Origin: Mesorhizobium prunaredense
GTDB lineage: Bacteria > Pseudomonadota > Alphaproteobacteria > Rhizobiales > Rhizobiaceae
Direction of reading: 5' to 3'
Length of the DNA: 64,000 nt
Assembly (NCBI RefSeq): GCF_900156895.1
Contig: NZ_FTPD01000017.1
Location: 1-64,000 of the forward strand
Of the stretch, positions 45,648 to 55,144 are shown piece after piece. Position 1 is the first letter of the stretch, and each line of letters starts with the position of its first letter. The translations under genes and the position numbers were made by a program. The notes under the pieces were generated by a model, which was given only the letters and a program-made list of their open reading frames with translations, was not told the origin of the DNA and ran no database searches.

Positions 45648-46118
45648 TCAGAAATGAGCCAGTTCAGGCGCTATAGATTCCAATAGGGCAGCCAACTCAG
45701 GTTCATCGACCAGGAGTGCTGCTTGATCCGGCTTAAGCCAGGCCCGTCTTCGATACTTCTGCTCTTTCCATTCATCCAGCTCCTGCTGCACATAAAGCGG
45801 GTATACTTCAACACTTACCGGGACAAACGTGTCCTTCAATCGCTTCCAATAATGGAAGCTGCCAACGGATTGCTCATGCAAAGTACCCACTACGCCGGCT
45901 TCCTCACCCGCCTCTTGAGCTGCAGCCTCGCAGTCTTGTCGACCCTTCATCGGCCACCCCTTGGGCAAGATGAAGCGGCCTGTTTGCCGAGACGTTAGCA
46001 GCAAGATTTCATCGTCTCCGTCTGCAGTGCGGCGATAAGGCAATGCGGCAACCTGTGCGATGGGCGTACCACGGCGCGCTCGCTTCTCCAGCTTCTTATT
46101 CTTCAACCAGCCATCCAT
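45648..46118 (-). CDS. NUDIX hydrolase (diphosphoinositol-phosphatase-like)
   Basis: 156 residues. The Nudix box is readable as KGWPMKGRQDCEAAAQEAGE followed by EAGVVG, with both catalytic glutamates; the usual Arg before them is Gln. IAQVAALPYRR and RFILPKGWPMK match the DIPP/DUF subgroup of alphaproteobacteria, which hydrolyse diphosphoinositol or dinucleoside polyphosphates. It stands alone on the minus strand with IS6 debris upstream in the map and a resolvase fragment beyond. Confidence 0.82.
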   Translation of the reverse strand: MDGWLKNKKLEKRARRGTPIAQVAALPYRRTADGDDEILLLTSRQTGRFILPKGWPMKGRQDCEAAAQEAGEEAGVVGTLHEQSVGSFHYWKRLKDTFVPVSVEVYPLYVQQELDEWKEQKYRRRAWLKPDQAALLVDEPELAALLESIAPELAHF

Positions 46119-46379
46119 TTCGCTAAAACCTTAGCCCGTTTTGTCGGTAGCGGGCTAAATTTTGGCGATAGCCACAGCTGGGTTCTTGGACGACTCCGAC
46201 GTCGTCTTTGCACGCAAAACTGCCAATCTTCAATCAAGGCGTGAAGGATCTTCGTTCAGTCAATTTCGTTTGAGTCAATCGTACTGCTTGCCGTGAATGG
46301 CAGCTATAAGGCAGCGAAATATGAAGGGCAACTCAGGGTCACGATTTGCCCTTGAAGTTCCCCAGATCGAGAGTTCGCA

Positions 46380-46500
46380 AAGCGTTTCCGTTTCGCCCGT
46401 GCAACGGCCACGCCGCCTGTATAGCGCAGGCATTGGGTCTCGGCCGATCGACTGTCTATCGGGAAATGAGGCGACTGGGCATCAGTCGACCGGCGTAGCG
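46380..46500 (+). pseudogene. Serine resolvase C-terminal HTH fragment
   Basis: The plus strand reads CIAQALGLGRSTVYREMRRL followed by GISRPA and a stop, the DNA-binding helix-turn-helix at the C-terminus of Tn3-type resolvases. The catalytic domain is absent. The sequence from 46500 to 46880 shows no gene. Confidence 0.5.
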
Positions 46501-46883
46501 AGCATTTCCGACGTGGCCCTTGGCGTTTGCCTCCGACAGGCGCTCGCTTACCTGAGGCGCCATACGATGCCCGTGGATATCCCATCAGGCCTTCAGGTGA
46601 CGGAAGAACCTTTGGGCAATCGACCAACTCTGCCAGATCGATTGTTTGTGTGGCCGCAACTCATCGACGACGTCGCGCCAGTGGCCGCCGCGCGCCTCGG
46701 CCGAGCGGACGAGTTGGCGCCGATGTTGTAGTGGCGATCCGCGTCGTCATGGCCGGCAATCCAGGTCGAATAAGGCTTTGTCGCAAACCTCCTACAACCC
46801 GCTACGTTGCAGGAGTTAGTGGCTAAAACCGAGACGAGCCGAGATGGACACTAGGGTGGACACTACCAAACACGGAGTTTGAT

Positions 46884-47630
46884 ATGACGACGGGAGTGTT
46901 TGCGATGGTGTTTGGCGCGGCTGTTTTGCATGCGGCATGGAACGTCTTGGTCAAGGTGAATGCCGACAGGCTAGTCATGATAGCAGTCATGATGATGAGC
47001 CAGGTTGCCGTCGGTATGGTGGTTGTCCCATTTGTGGCGTTCCCGACAAGAAAGCTGGCCATATATTTGGGCTTCATGTGTGCTTAATACAGCCTACTGC
47101 GTATTTCTGATCAATGCATATCGTTATGGAGGTCTGAGCCACGTTTACCCCATTTCTCGGGGTTGCTCACCGCTGGTCGTAGCGTTCATCTCCGTCGCGA
47201 TCGTGGGTGAAACACTGACCATGCAGGCTGGCTTTTCGGTTGTTGTTATCGCTCTGGGTATCATGAGCCTAACCGTGACGCATGGCGCGGGAGGCTTCCG
47301 GGAACCAAAAGCAATGCTGTATGCGGTGGGCACGGGCGTATTTATCACCGGATATACGGTCGTAGATGGTTTAGGCGCCCGTCTTGCCGAAAGCGCAGAA
47401 AGCTACACTTTCTGGTCTCACCTCTTCAACGGTATTCCGATAACCTTGGTGCGTTGTATCTGCGAAGGGGGCAGGTTCGGGTCTCGCTGCAGAAATGCTG
47501 GAAGGTCGGAGTGCTCGGGGGCATGATTTCTCTGTTGGCGTATTGGATTGTCACTTGGGCAATGACAAAAGCGCCTTTGGCTTTGGTATCCGCAGTCCGG
47601 GAGTCAAGCATGGTGTTCGCTGGGGACTGT
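46884..47630 (+). pseudogene. EamA/DMT-family transporter, frameshifted and truncated
   Basis: Starts MTTGVFAMVFGAAVLHAAWN; about seven membrane segments follow in three frames (shifts near 47080 and 47455): VFLINAYRYGGLSHVYPISR, GFSVVVIALGIMSLTV, GVFITGYTVVDGLGARL and LLAYWIVTWAMTKAPLALVS, ending at VRESSMVFA. There the sequence runs directly into the 3'-truncated end of a DHDPS-family gene on the other strand. A working member has ten segments. Confidence 0.75.
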
Positions 47631-47912
47631 CAGGAATTCTGTGCGCTGAGCTTCGTCGGTACGAAATGCACCCACACCCACGACAAGAGGCGTTTTGCCG
47701 CCGATGCATTCCACGGCAGCCTGGACGGCACGCTTCCTTTGCTCCCTCGTGAGGTAAGCATAGCCGCCCGTGCTTCCGAGCAGCCCGGTGGAGTCTGCTC
47801 CCGCGTGGTGAATGCGCTCGAGAAAACGAGCCAGTGCCTCGGTGTCGACATGCCCTTCCGTATCGGTTGGCGTGAGGGGGAACGCCGACAGGCCACGAAA
47901 CAAAGTCATCAT
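47630..47912 (-). pseudogene. DHDPS-family protein, N-terminal fragment
   Basis: About 90 codons: MTLFRGLSAFPLTPTDTEGH, GADSTGLLGSTGGYAYLTRE and IGGKTPLVVGVGAFRTDEAQ, the N-terminal third of a DHDPS/NAL aldolase with the GSTGG motif. It is cut near 47630, where EamA sequence begins. It starts 15 bases after the end of the lysE-like gene and was probably in one operon with it. Confidence 0.7.
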
Positions 47913-47926
47913 CTATCTTTTCGAAA

Positions 47927-48565
47927 CTACATACGGGAAAGCAGCATACGCAGCCCGGCGAACGCGAAGAAGATCGCCAGCAGACTTTCGATCCAGCGGC
48001 GACAGCGGCGATACAGAGCCACCATCGGCGGTGTGGAGAAGACAATGGCGTAGCCGCAGAAGATCGTGACACTTAGGACGGCACAGCCGCCCAATATCGC
48101 CGCGATGCTCTGCCACGACGAATTCGGGCCGATCCCCAGCGTGACGAGCGCGATCCATGCCAGCACGGATTTTGGGTTCGCCAAATGCATCAAGAGGCCC
48201 CTTCTATAGAGCTCACCCCGTGAAAGAGCGACTTCGTCGGCCGACGCGCGTGCCGCCAGCTTCTCGTTCGACGTAAGCGCCGACCGTCCCGCCCTGAAGG
48301 CGAGGAATAGCAGGTAGAGGCCGCCGAAAATCTGCAGAACGAGCAGTGCCTGGGCGTACCTGGCCAACAGGGCGGAGATGCCGGTCGAGGCCATCAGACC
48401 CCAGAAGATCGAGCCGCTGACGACGCCCGAGGCGAGCATGAGCGCAGCACCTCTGCCGCGAGCCATCGCCACGCCCATGATGCGCATGTTGCTGGGGCCC
48501 GGGCTTCCCGCGGCAATGACATATGCAGCAAAGACAATGAGCAACTGATGGAGATCGACATTCAT
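47927..48565 (-). CDS. LysE-family amino-acid exporter
   Basis: About 212 residues from the ATG at 48565 (48589 is an alternative). The N-terminal SPGPSNMRIMGVAMARGRGA matches the LysE/RhtB signature, with five to six hydrophobic segments after it (VLQIFGGLYLLFLAFRAG; LLMHLANPKSVLAWIALVTL). Probably exports an amino acid or homoserine-like compound. It lies between a B3/B4 gene and a truncated DHDPS-family gene, all on the minus strand, which fits an amino-acid catabolic or detoxifying operon. Confidence 0.85.
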   Translation of the reverse strand: MNVDLHQLLIVFAAYVIAAGSPGPSNMRIMGVAMARGRGAALMLASGVVSGSIFWGLMASTGISALLARYAQALLVLQIFGGLYLLFLAFRAGRSALTSNEKLAARASADEVALSRGELYRRGLLMHLANPKSVLAWIALVTLGIGPNSSWQSIAAILGGCAVLSVTIFCGYAIVFSTPPMVALYRRCRRWIESLLAIFFAFAGLRMLLSRM

Positions 48566-48620
48566 TCTCGGAGCCCTTGAAATTCTCATTCAAATCAATA
48601 AATGCGACCGACCGGAAACG

Positions 48621-49310
48621 TCATTTGGTGATGGCGATAGCTTGGCTGACGATCCTGTAGCCCGGCATCAACGCGTTCAGCCCTTCGACCAGGGCATCCG
48701 TCGCCTCCGCCAGCGCTTCGTCGGGCATGGTTTCCAACGCCTCCAATATGAACCATATCCGGGCTGTTGCGGCCTCCAGGCGGGTTCGAGTTCCTTGTCG
48801 CCAGTTCCAGCGTCTGCAGGTGACGCCAATGTCGTCGCGCCAGATGACCTCTCCCAATAGAGGAGGATCGTCGACTGCCTCCCCGTTCATCAGAGTGTCG
48901 AACGTCTCGGTCCCGTCCGCGATCGTCAGGAAGGGTCGCCCGACATAGGCGTCGTGGTTCTCTCCGCCCACCGGGATTGCGTATTTCAGGCTGACAGCGT
49001 TGTAGAGATCGACGACTGGGTTGATCGTGGGAAGGGTGCCGTCTTTCAGAACCTGCTTTCTGAGGGCCTGGGCTGAGCACGGCGTGCGGTTAGGCTTCGC
49101 GCCAAAGAGGACGTAGGCGTCGGACCAACTCGCCAGATGAGCTTCTGCCCAAGCCGGGCCACCCGCCAACACGCAATCGCAGGCTTCAGCAAGCAATCGA
49201 GGATCGAAATGTCCTTCTGCAGCTGAAGTGGCATCGACGTGGACGCTCACGGCTCTAAATCCCGATGCAATATTCTGAATTCGACCATCGATGATTGCAC
49301 CCTCAAACAT
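48621..49310 (-). CDS. B3/B4 (tRNA-editing-like) domain protein
   Basis: 229 residues with a B3/B4 domain related to the editing domain of phenylalanyl-tRNA synthetase beta subunit: PTINPVVDLYNAVSLKYAIP, GRPFLTIADGTETFDTL and VIWRDDIGVTCRRWNWRQGT. Stand-alone members are thought to hydrolyse misacylated tRNA or bind amino acids, but the role is not established. GGAG precedes the ATG at 49310. It is the first gene of the small minus-strand cluster with the LysE-type exporter. Confidence 0.75.
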   Translation of the reverse strand: MFEGAIIDGRIQNIASGFRAVSVHVDATSAAEGHFDPRLLAEACDCVLAGGPAWAEAHLASWSDAYVLFGAKPNRTPCSAQALRKQVLKDGTLPTINPVVDLYNAVSLKYAIPVGGENHDAYVGRPFLTIADGTETFDTLMNGEAVDDPPLLGEVIWRDDIGVTCRRWNWRQGTRTRLEAATARIWFILEALETMPDEALAEATDALVEGLNALMPGYRIVSQAIAITK

Positions 49311-49459
49311 CCAGGCAACTCCATCAATTCAAGCGCAAGCAATCCATGAGCCGCGCGACCAGTGACGATCGCTTCCTTGACTACAAGCTAACATTGCAGT
49401 TGGCTGGCCCAAATTAAACTGCCACTTTTGGAGATTTTCATTGGTCCAGTATAAGGAGG

Positions 49460-49700
49460 GTTCTCGCAGGACGGGAGCGACGCGTCGAATTTATCAATCC
49501 TTGGTCAAGCAGATCGAGGCGTGAGGACGGTGTCGGTGACGCTCTACCTTCAAGTCGCTCGCTTGCGGAAGAACTGGGTGTTTCGAGGAGACTGTGACCG
49601 CCGCATTCGACCAACTCATTTCGGAGGGCTATGTCTGGGCAGCAGGGACGGAAAGCGTCGGTTGCGGCCGCAGGGCGGCCGAGCCAGGTCACCCCGGCCG
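49460..49700 (+). pseudogene. MocR/PdxR-type GntR regulator, N-terminal remnant
   Basis: In shifting frames the plus strand reads RIYQSLVKQIEA, DGVGDALPSSRSLAEELGVS and TVTAAFDQLISEGYVWAAG, the winged-helix domain of a MocR-type regulator. The aminotransferase-like domain is gone. It is divergent from the B3/B4-LysE cluster and may once have regulated it. Confidence 0.6.
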
Positions 49701-49968
49701 ACGGTTCGGCGATGGCCACGCGCCAACTCTCAGCCTATGCAGCTCGTGCGATGGCTCTGCCGTCGAACAGCACCGCCGGGAGGCCGCCGCTTAAGTTCGA
49801 TTTCTGCCACGGGGATGTCGCGTCAGCGGACTTCCAACGGCCCCCTGGCGAAAGGCGATGAACACCGCCTTACTCACGCATCGCGACAGATTGGGACGAT
49901 GGCCCGGCAGGAAGCCATAATGGTGTTGGCGTAACGCTTTTAGGTTGAATGCCCGATGCGAAGGTAGC

Positions 49969-51315
49969 TCAGGCGGTCGCCTTTTGCGGCCGGCTGAACG
50001 TATTTTCCGGGCGCGGCAAACCGAAATGGTCTCTCAGCGTTGCCCCGTCATAGTCGTGCCGGAAAAGTCCGCGCTTGCGCAAGATCGGTACCACCTCTTC
50101 GGCGAATATAGCGAACCCGCCTTGCAGATAGGGTGGCATGATATTGAAGCCGTCCGCGGCACCATTGTCGAACCATTCCTGGATCTTGTCGGCAATCTGT
50201 TCGGGCGTCCCGGCCTGGACCCAATGGCCGCGCGCCCCGGCGAGGCGGTGGAGCAACTGGCGGATGGTTGGATTTTCGCGCTCGATGATGTCGAGGACGA
50301 CGTGGAAGCGGCTGCTCGCACCGCGCTCGCCCTCTACGTGGATAAGCTCACGCGGAAATGGCCCGTCCAGATCGTAGCTGGAAAGGTCGGCGTCTACGAT
50401 GCGGCGTAGCTGGTGAAGAGAATATTCCGGCTGCGTCAGCTCATTGAACTCGTCATGCAGCGCGCGGGCTTCCGCCTCGGTGGAACCGATGAAGGGGCTG
50501 ATGCCGGGCAAGACCTTGACGTGGTCAGGGTTGCGGCCAACCGACTTCACGCGCGCTTTGATGTCAGCGTAAAATTCCTGCGCGTTGCCGAGTGTCTGAT
50601 GGGCTGTGAATATCGCCTCGGCATAGCGGCTTGCGAATGACCGTCCGTCTTGCGACGAACCTGCCTGGACGTAGACCGGACGCCCCTGCGGCGAGCGCGG
50701 AAGCGTGAGCGGTCCCTTCACCCGATGGTATTTGCCGATGTGGTTGATTGGGTGGATCTTGTCGGTGTCGGCAAAGATTCCGGACTCCCTGTCCGAGACG
50801 AGCGCGTCGTCCTCCCAACTGTCCCAGAGCTTCGTCACCACATCAACGAACTCGCCGGCGCGCTCGTAACGATCGGCGTGGGTTGGATGTCGGTCAAAGC
50901 CGAAATTCAAAGCTGCGGACGCATCGCCCGTCGTGACGATGTTCCAGCCGGCGCGCCCGCCGCTCAAATGATCGAAAGAAGCAAACAGCCGGGCCAGGTT
51001 GTAGGGTTCGTTGTAGGTGGTCGAAGCCGTGGCGATGAAGCCGATGCGTTCCGTCACAGCAGCGAGAGCCGAAATCCATGTCAGCGGCTCCAGTCTGAAG
51101 CGGCTTGCGTAGCGAATGTTGTCGGCAAGCGCGGGCCCATCGGCAAAGAACAGCGCGTCGAATTTGCTCGCCTCGGCCTTTTTCGCCAGTTCCTGATAAT
51201 AGGAGATATCCAGCACTCTCTCAGGGGCGGAATCCTTGTAGCGCCAGCCGGCTTCATGATGGCCGCCAGGATAGATGAAAAGGTTGAGATTCAATTGTCG
51301 TTTTTCGGCGGGCAT
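49969..51315 (-). CDS. LLM-class flavin-dependent monooxygenase (NtaA/SnaA/DszA type)
   Basis: 448 residues, a TIM-barrel FMN monooxygenase. Family signatures are WRYKDSAPERVLDISYYQEL, FFADGPALADNIRYA, HLSGGRAGWNIVTTGDASAA, GFDRHPTHADRYERAGEF, GRPVYVQAGSSQDGR and a C-terminal GTPEQIADKIQEWF. It uses FMNH2 and oxygen to oxidise an organosulfur or similar compound; the reductase is not encoded here. RBS GGAGGA precedes the ATG. The sulfonate-type ABC transporter genes on the same strand (upstream) make desulfonation or alkyl-sulfone oxidation the likely job. Confidence 0.88.
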   Translation of the reverse strand: MPAEKRQLNLNLFIYPGGHHEAGWRYKDSAPERVLDISYYQELAKKAEASKFDALFFADGPALADNIRYASRFRLEPLTWISALAAVTERIGFIATASTTYNEPYNLARLFASFDHLSGGRAGWNIVTTGDASAALNFGFDRHPTHADRYERAGEFVDVVTKLWDSWEDDALVSDRESGIFADTDKIHPINHIGKYHRVKGPLTLPRSPQGRPVYVQAGSSQDGRSFASRYAEAIFTAHQTLGNAQEFYADIKARVKSVGRNPDHVKVLPGISPFIGSTEAEARALHDEFNELTQPEYSLHQLRRIVDADLSSYDLDGPFPRELIHVEGERGASSRFHVVLDIIERENPTIRQLLHRLAGARGHWVQAGTPEQIADKIQEWFDNGAADGFNIMPPYLQGGFAIFAEEVVPILRKRGLFRHDYDGATLRDHFGLPRPENTFSRPQKATA

Positions 51316-51365
51316 AGTTCGTCCTCCTGGGTGGTGATGCTGAGCGACAGGTCTTGGGGGGCCGT

Positions 51366-52112
51366 TCAGACGGGCAACACAGGCTTTGTCTCGACGCCGA
51401 GATGACGCAGAAGTTGGGAGCGGATCTCGCCGAACCGGCGATCGCCGTGATCGCGTGGCGTGGGGATATCGATCGCGATGTCGGCGGCGATCGCGCCGTT
51501 GTCGAGCACCAAAACCCGGTCCGCCAGCGTTACGGCTTCGTCCACATCATGGGTAACCAGCAGCACGGCCGGCTGGTGACGGGCGCAGAGCTGGCGCAGC
51601 AGATCGTGCATGCGCAGGCGGGTCAGCGCGTCGAGCGCGCCAAACGGCTCGTCCGCTAGCAGCAGCTCAGGATCACGAACCAGCGAGCGCGCCAATGCCA
51701 CCCGCTGCTGCTCGCCACCAGAGAGTTCGACCGGCCACGCGTTCTCGCGGCCGCTCAGGCCAACCTCATCGAGAGCTACCCGTCCGCGTTCGGCGGCTTC
51801 CGGCAGGTCGAGGCCAAGAACCACATTCTCCAGCACTCGTTTCCATGGCAACAGCCGGGCATCCTGGAACACCACCGATTTCTTGTCGGGTGTTTCGAGT
51901 CGGCCGGAGCCGGAGACTTTGTCGTCGAGATCGGCGAGCGCGCGCAACAATGTACTCTTGCCCGACCCGCTACGGCCGAGAAGGGCGACGAACTCCCCCT
52001 TCTCGATGTCGAGGCTGAGGCCGTCGAGGATGGTTCGCGGCCCGAAACTTCTCACAAGGCTCTCGACCCGCACCACCGGCGCGCCGCTCAATCCGCCAAG
52101 GTGCGACGCCAT
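51366..52112 (-). CDS. Sulfonate-type ABC transporter ATP-binding protein (SsuB-like)
   Basis: 248 residues from the ATG at 52112, which overlaps the permease gene by 25 bases. Walker A LLGRSGSGKSTLLRALA, Q-loop VVFQDARLLPWKRVLENV, signature LSGGEQQRVALARSL, Walker B ELLLADEPFGALD and THD switch are present; the Q-loop RLLPW is typical of the SsuB/TauB group. It powers the permease and precedes the monooxygenase gene. Longer upstream frame is antisense or out-of-frame sequence of the permease gene and is not used. Confidence 0.88.
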   Translation of the reverse strand: MASHLGGLSGAPVVRVESLVRSFGPRTILDGLSLDIEKGEFVALLGRSGSGKSTLLRALADLDDKVSGSGRLETPDKKSVVFQDARLLPWKRVLENVVLGLDLPEAAERGRVALDEVGLSGRENAWPVELSGGEQQRVALARSLVRDPELLLADEPFGALDALTRLRMHDLLRQLCARHQPAVLLVTHDVDEAVTLADRVLVLDNGAIAADIAIDIPTPRDHGDRRFGEIRSQLLRHLGVETKPVLPV

Positions 52113-52966
52113 GACAGGGACCTTTCCTGGAAGAAGCGGACGATGCCGTCGGAGGCTAGACCGAGCAATGCGTAGACGACGAGGCCGACGATGATGATGT
52201 CGGTCTGGCCGTAGTTGCGTGCGAGATCGATCATGTAGCCGATGCCGCTGGTGGCATTGACCTGTTCCACCACCACCAGAGACAGCCAGGCATAGGTCAC
52301 CGCAAAACGCAGGCCAAGGAAGAACCCTGGAAGGGCGCCGGGCAGGATGACCTGGCGGATGAATTCGCCGTAGCCCATTCGCAAGGTCTGGGCCAGTTCG
52401 ACATAACGGCTGTCTATGCTGCGCAAGCTGCTGTGGGTCTGGATATAGATCGGGATCAGGACAGCCAGCGCGATGGTCGTTACTTTCATGCCCTCGCCGA
52501 TGCCGAACCACAGCATCAGCAGCGGGATCAGAGCGAGCGTCGGTATCGCCCGCTTGATCTGAACAGGGCCGTCGATGATGGCCTCACCAAGCCGCGACAA
52601 ACCTGAAATGAGAGCAAGGATGGTCCCGATCAGGATTCCGAACACCAGCCCCTGTGCTGCCCGCCAGGCAGACGTCATCAAATGATGCTGAAGCTTCCCT
52701 TCGGCGATGAGATCGATGGCGGTGCCGACAACCGACCAAGGCGCCGGCAGCGTTCTTGGATCGATCAGGCCGGCGATACTGCCGATGGACCAGATCACGA
52801 GAAGAAGTGCGGGCCCGATCAGCGCGCCAAACGGGATCGTTCGCCCAAGTGCGAGTCGCCTCGTCCCGGTCTTGCGGGGCTCCACGGCCGGCGGGATCAA
52901 CAACCTTTCATCCGATGCGGCAGGAAAGGCGGGGGCAACTGCGGCGGTGTTGGAGAATGCGTTCAT
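52088..52966 (-). CDS. Sulfonate-type ABC transporter permease (SsuC-like)
   Basis: 292 residues, with a 40-residue hydrophilic N-terminus and six membrane segments beginning at FGALIGPALLLVIWSIGS. The EAA loop is YVELAQTLRMGYGEFIRQVI followed by LPGALP. RFAVTYAWLSLVVVEQVNAT is the signature of the nitrate/sulfonate/taurine permease group. It follows the binding-protein gene after 31 bases and overlaps the ATPase gene. Confidence 0.88.
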   Translation of the reverse strand: MNAFSNTAAVAPAFPAASDERLLIPPAVEPRKTGTRRLALGRTIPFGALIGPALLLVIWSIGSIAGLIDPRTLPAPWSVVGTAIDLIAEGKLQHHLMTSAWRAAQGLVFGILIGTILALISGLSRLGEAIIDGPVQIKRAIPTLALIPLLMLWFGIGEGMKVTTIALAVLIPIYIQTHSSLRSIDSRYVELAQTLRMGYGEFIRQVILPGALPGFFLGLRFAVTYAWLSLVVVEQVNATSGIGYMIDLARNYGQTDIIIVGLVVYALLGLASDGIVRFFQERSLSWRRTLAD

Positions 52967-52997
52967 CGGTGTCGTCTCCGGTCTCGGAAAGGAGGCG

Positions 52998-54053
52998 TCA
53001 GGAAGCGTTCAGCGCGTTTGTGGCGATCGCCTCGAAGCGCCTGTCGAACAGGTCCTCGGCCTTGATCGCGGGCTTGTTCAACTCCTTGGCCAGGAGATCG
53101 ATCGTCGCCTGCTGGCGCACGATCACGTCGTTCCAGTCGGAGGGGATGTCGAACCGACCATCAGCGTTGACCAGATACTGGCCATCTTCTGTGTTGAGGC
53201 CCTGGGTGGCGACGTAGTATCCCTCGATCCACTCCTTGGGATGCTCTTCCACCCAACGGGCGGCCAGCGCCCAGTAGCGCACATATTCGCCGAGAGCGGC
53301 TGCTTTGGCCGGGTCGTCAAGCACGGCTTGTGGGGCATAGAGATGGGCTGGATCATCGCGCAAGCCGTGCGGGATGGTGGCAGCGCCGTCGGCGCCATAC
53401 TGGCGGAGATAGCGCTTGATGAGGACGCCCGAGATCGGCGCGACGTCGACTTGCTTGCCGGCAAGTGCCACCGGATAGGCATCGCCTTTGCTAGGCAGTT
53501 CGATGAGATCTACATCCTCCTTTTCCAGGCTGGCGGCCTGCAGGATCCTCAACACCAGCGCGCCTTGTGCCTGACCGGGGCTGAAAGCAATCCGTTTGCC
53601 GCGCAAATCCGCGAGCGTCTTGACCTCGACTCCCGGTGCAATGCCGAGTTGATAAATCGGGTGCGCAACCGGTTCCTTGCGGAACTTCGCGGCAATGATC
53701 TTGACCTTGAGCCCCGTCCAGGTCGCGTGGATGGGTGGAATGTCGGCAACGGATCCGACGTCCAATGCGTTGGCGCGAAAAGCTTCGATTGTCTGTGGAC
53801 CGCCGCTGATATTGGCCCATTCGACCTCAAACGGCAGTTGATCGATCAGCCCCGATAATTCCAGGGCCCTTTGCGTCTCGGGATCGCCGATACGAAGCAC
53901 AGTGCCCGCCGGGATTTTGGTCGGCAGTTTGCCAGCGTCCGGGCTACCCGCCTGGGCAATGAGGGGGAAGAAAGAAGCGACCAAGCCTACCGCGAACGCG
54001 GTCACGAACCCATCAAACCTCCTTCTTGAAAATCTCTCCACAGCTAACACCAT
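52998..54053 (-). CDS. Sulfonate-type ABC transporter substrate-binding protein (SsuA-like)
   Basis: 351 residues with a signal peptide (AFAVGLVASFFPLIAQAGS, cleavage near residue 36). Class features are VLRIGDPETQRALELSG, FEVEWANISGGPQTIEAFRA, DVGSVADIPPIHATWTG and LADLRGKRIAFSPGQAQGAL. It binds an organosulfur compound such as an alkanesulfonate in the periplasm. First gene of a minus-strand operon continuing with permease, ATPase and flavin monooxygenase, the logic of sulfur-starvation operons. Confidence 0.88.
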   Translation of the reverse strand: MVLAVERFSRRRFDGFVTAFAVGLVASFFPLIAQAGSPDAGKLPTKIPAGTVLRIGDPETQRALELSGLIDQLPFEVEWANISGGPQTIEAFRANALDVGSVADIPPIHATWTGLKVKIIAAKFRKEPVAHPIYQLGIAPGVEVKTLADLRGKRIAFSPGQAQGALVLRILQAASLEKEDVDLIELPSKGDAYPVALAGKQVDVAPISGVLIKRYLRQYGADGAATIPHGLRDDPAHLYAPQAVLDDPAKAAALGEYVRYWALAARWVEEHPKEWIEGYYVATQGLNTEDGQYLVNADGRFDIPSDWNDVIVRQQATIDLLAKELNKPAIKAEDLFDRRFEAIATNALNAS

Positions 54054-55144
54054 CGTCTTGCTCCAGTTTTGGGAAGGCTCCGAATTTCGCTGCTAGTATG
54101 TCCAGCGATTTGATAGACTATAAAAGTATCAGGTGCTGTTCTTTGCCACCCAAAGGAAACGCTGTTCGCCTCGAATGCTCATTCGGAGCACGCGCCGCCC
54201 AACAACAGGCGGCTTAGGGCGCTGCAGAGCAGGTCGCGTTCTGACCGGCGCCAACTCACGTCGTCGCCAAAAGCGGTTCCTGATGCCCTATGCGCCTTGC
54301 CAGCGAGTTCGGCTTGGAACAGGACCCAGCGTGAAGCTGCTAGCAGAAAAATCGCTTCGGCTCCGGTCGTGGAAGGACAGGCACTATGGCCTGCGATGAT
54401 TACCGGCCGATAGGAACGGCCGGGCTCGTAAGGACCGGAAGAGCTGCTGTTTCCTTTTTGGGGGTTTTTCTGAAAAGTCTTCAGCCTAAACCTCATTATT
54501 GTGGTCCAGCCGTCGTATTTTCCAAGGCCAATGCACGGTAGAGTCATAGCACTTTGCCGCCTGCGCGGCAGAGAAGGCTATGGCAAAGCCGGAACCACAG
54601 TAAGACGGCGTAGACCGTCAGGCTCTTCAAAAAACTATTCAGAGGGGATCGTCATCATTGATCCGGCGACTGGGAGGCTCGGCCGGTTGAAAAGAGGACG
54701 TTGGCAATGGGACGGCCACGAGATAGCTGGGGTGATCCACGCCACGCACTTGCACGGATCACCTGCCAAAAATGGCGGACCGGTCCCGGAATCGAGCCGC
54801 CGTCGCGGGTTTTTCGCGGCCGTAGCGGCCTCGCTGTCTGCTGTGCGCTTGGCGAAGCGCGCAGCAGATGAGAACCTGCGTGGGTCCCGCGGGCGCTGAT
54901 AGTGCAGCCCGAGATACGGCTGCTCGACGAGCCGCGAGGGGCTCTCGAGGCCATGACCAAGATTTCCATACAGGAAGACCTGGCGCGCATCTGAGCGAGA
55001 AAACGTCATCATGGAAAGGCGTGTCAGCCGGCGCGGGCGTTTCGCGCCTCCAGCGCGGCATTCATCCCTGTGAGTCAGGCTTGTTTATATAGCGAAACTT
55101 CGACAAAAAGTCGCTCCGACTCGGATCGGGAGAAGGGAGCAGAT
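54054..55144. other. Long intergenic region
   Basis: Contains the promoter regions of the sulfonate operon (left) and pmtA (right). A plus-strand frame from 54501 to 54899 (132 codons) includes VIIDPATGRLGRLKRGRWQW but no domain I recognise and no clear start; I leave it uncalled. Nothing else is seen. Confidence 0.3.

Noticed and set aside
52707..53858. 383-codon plus-strand frame
   Set aside because: Antisense to the well-supported sulfonate binding protein and permease genes.
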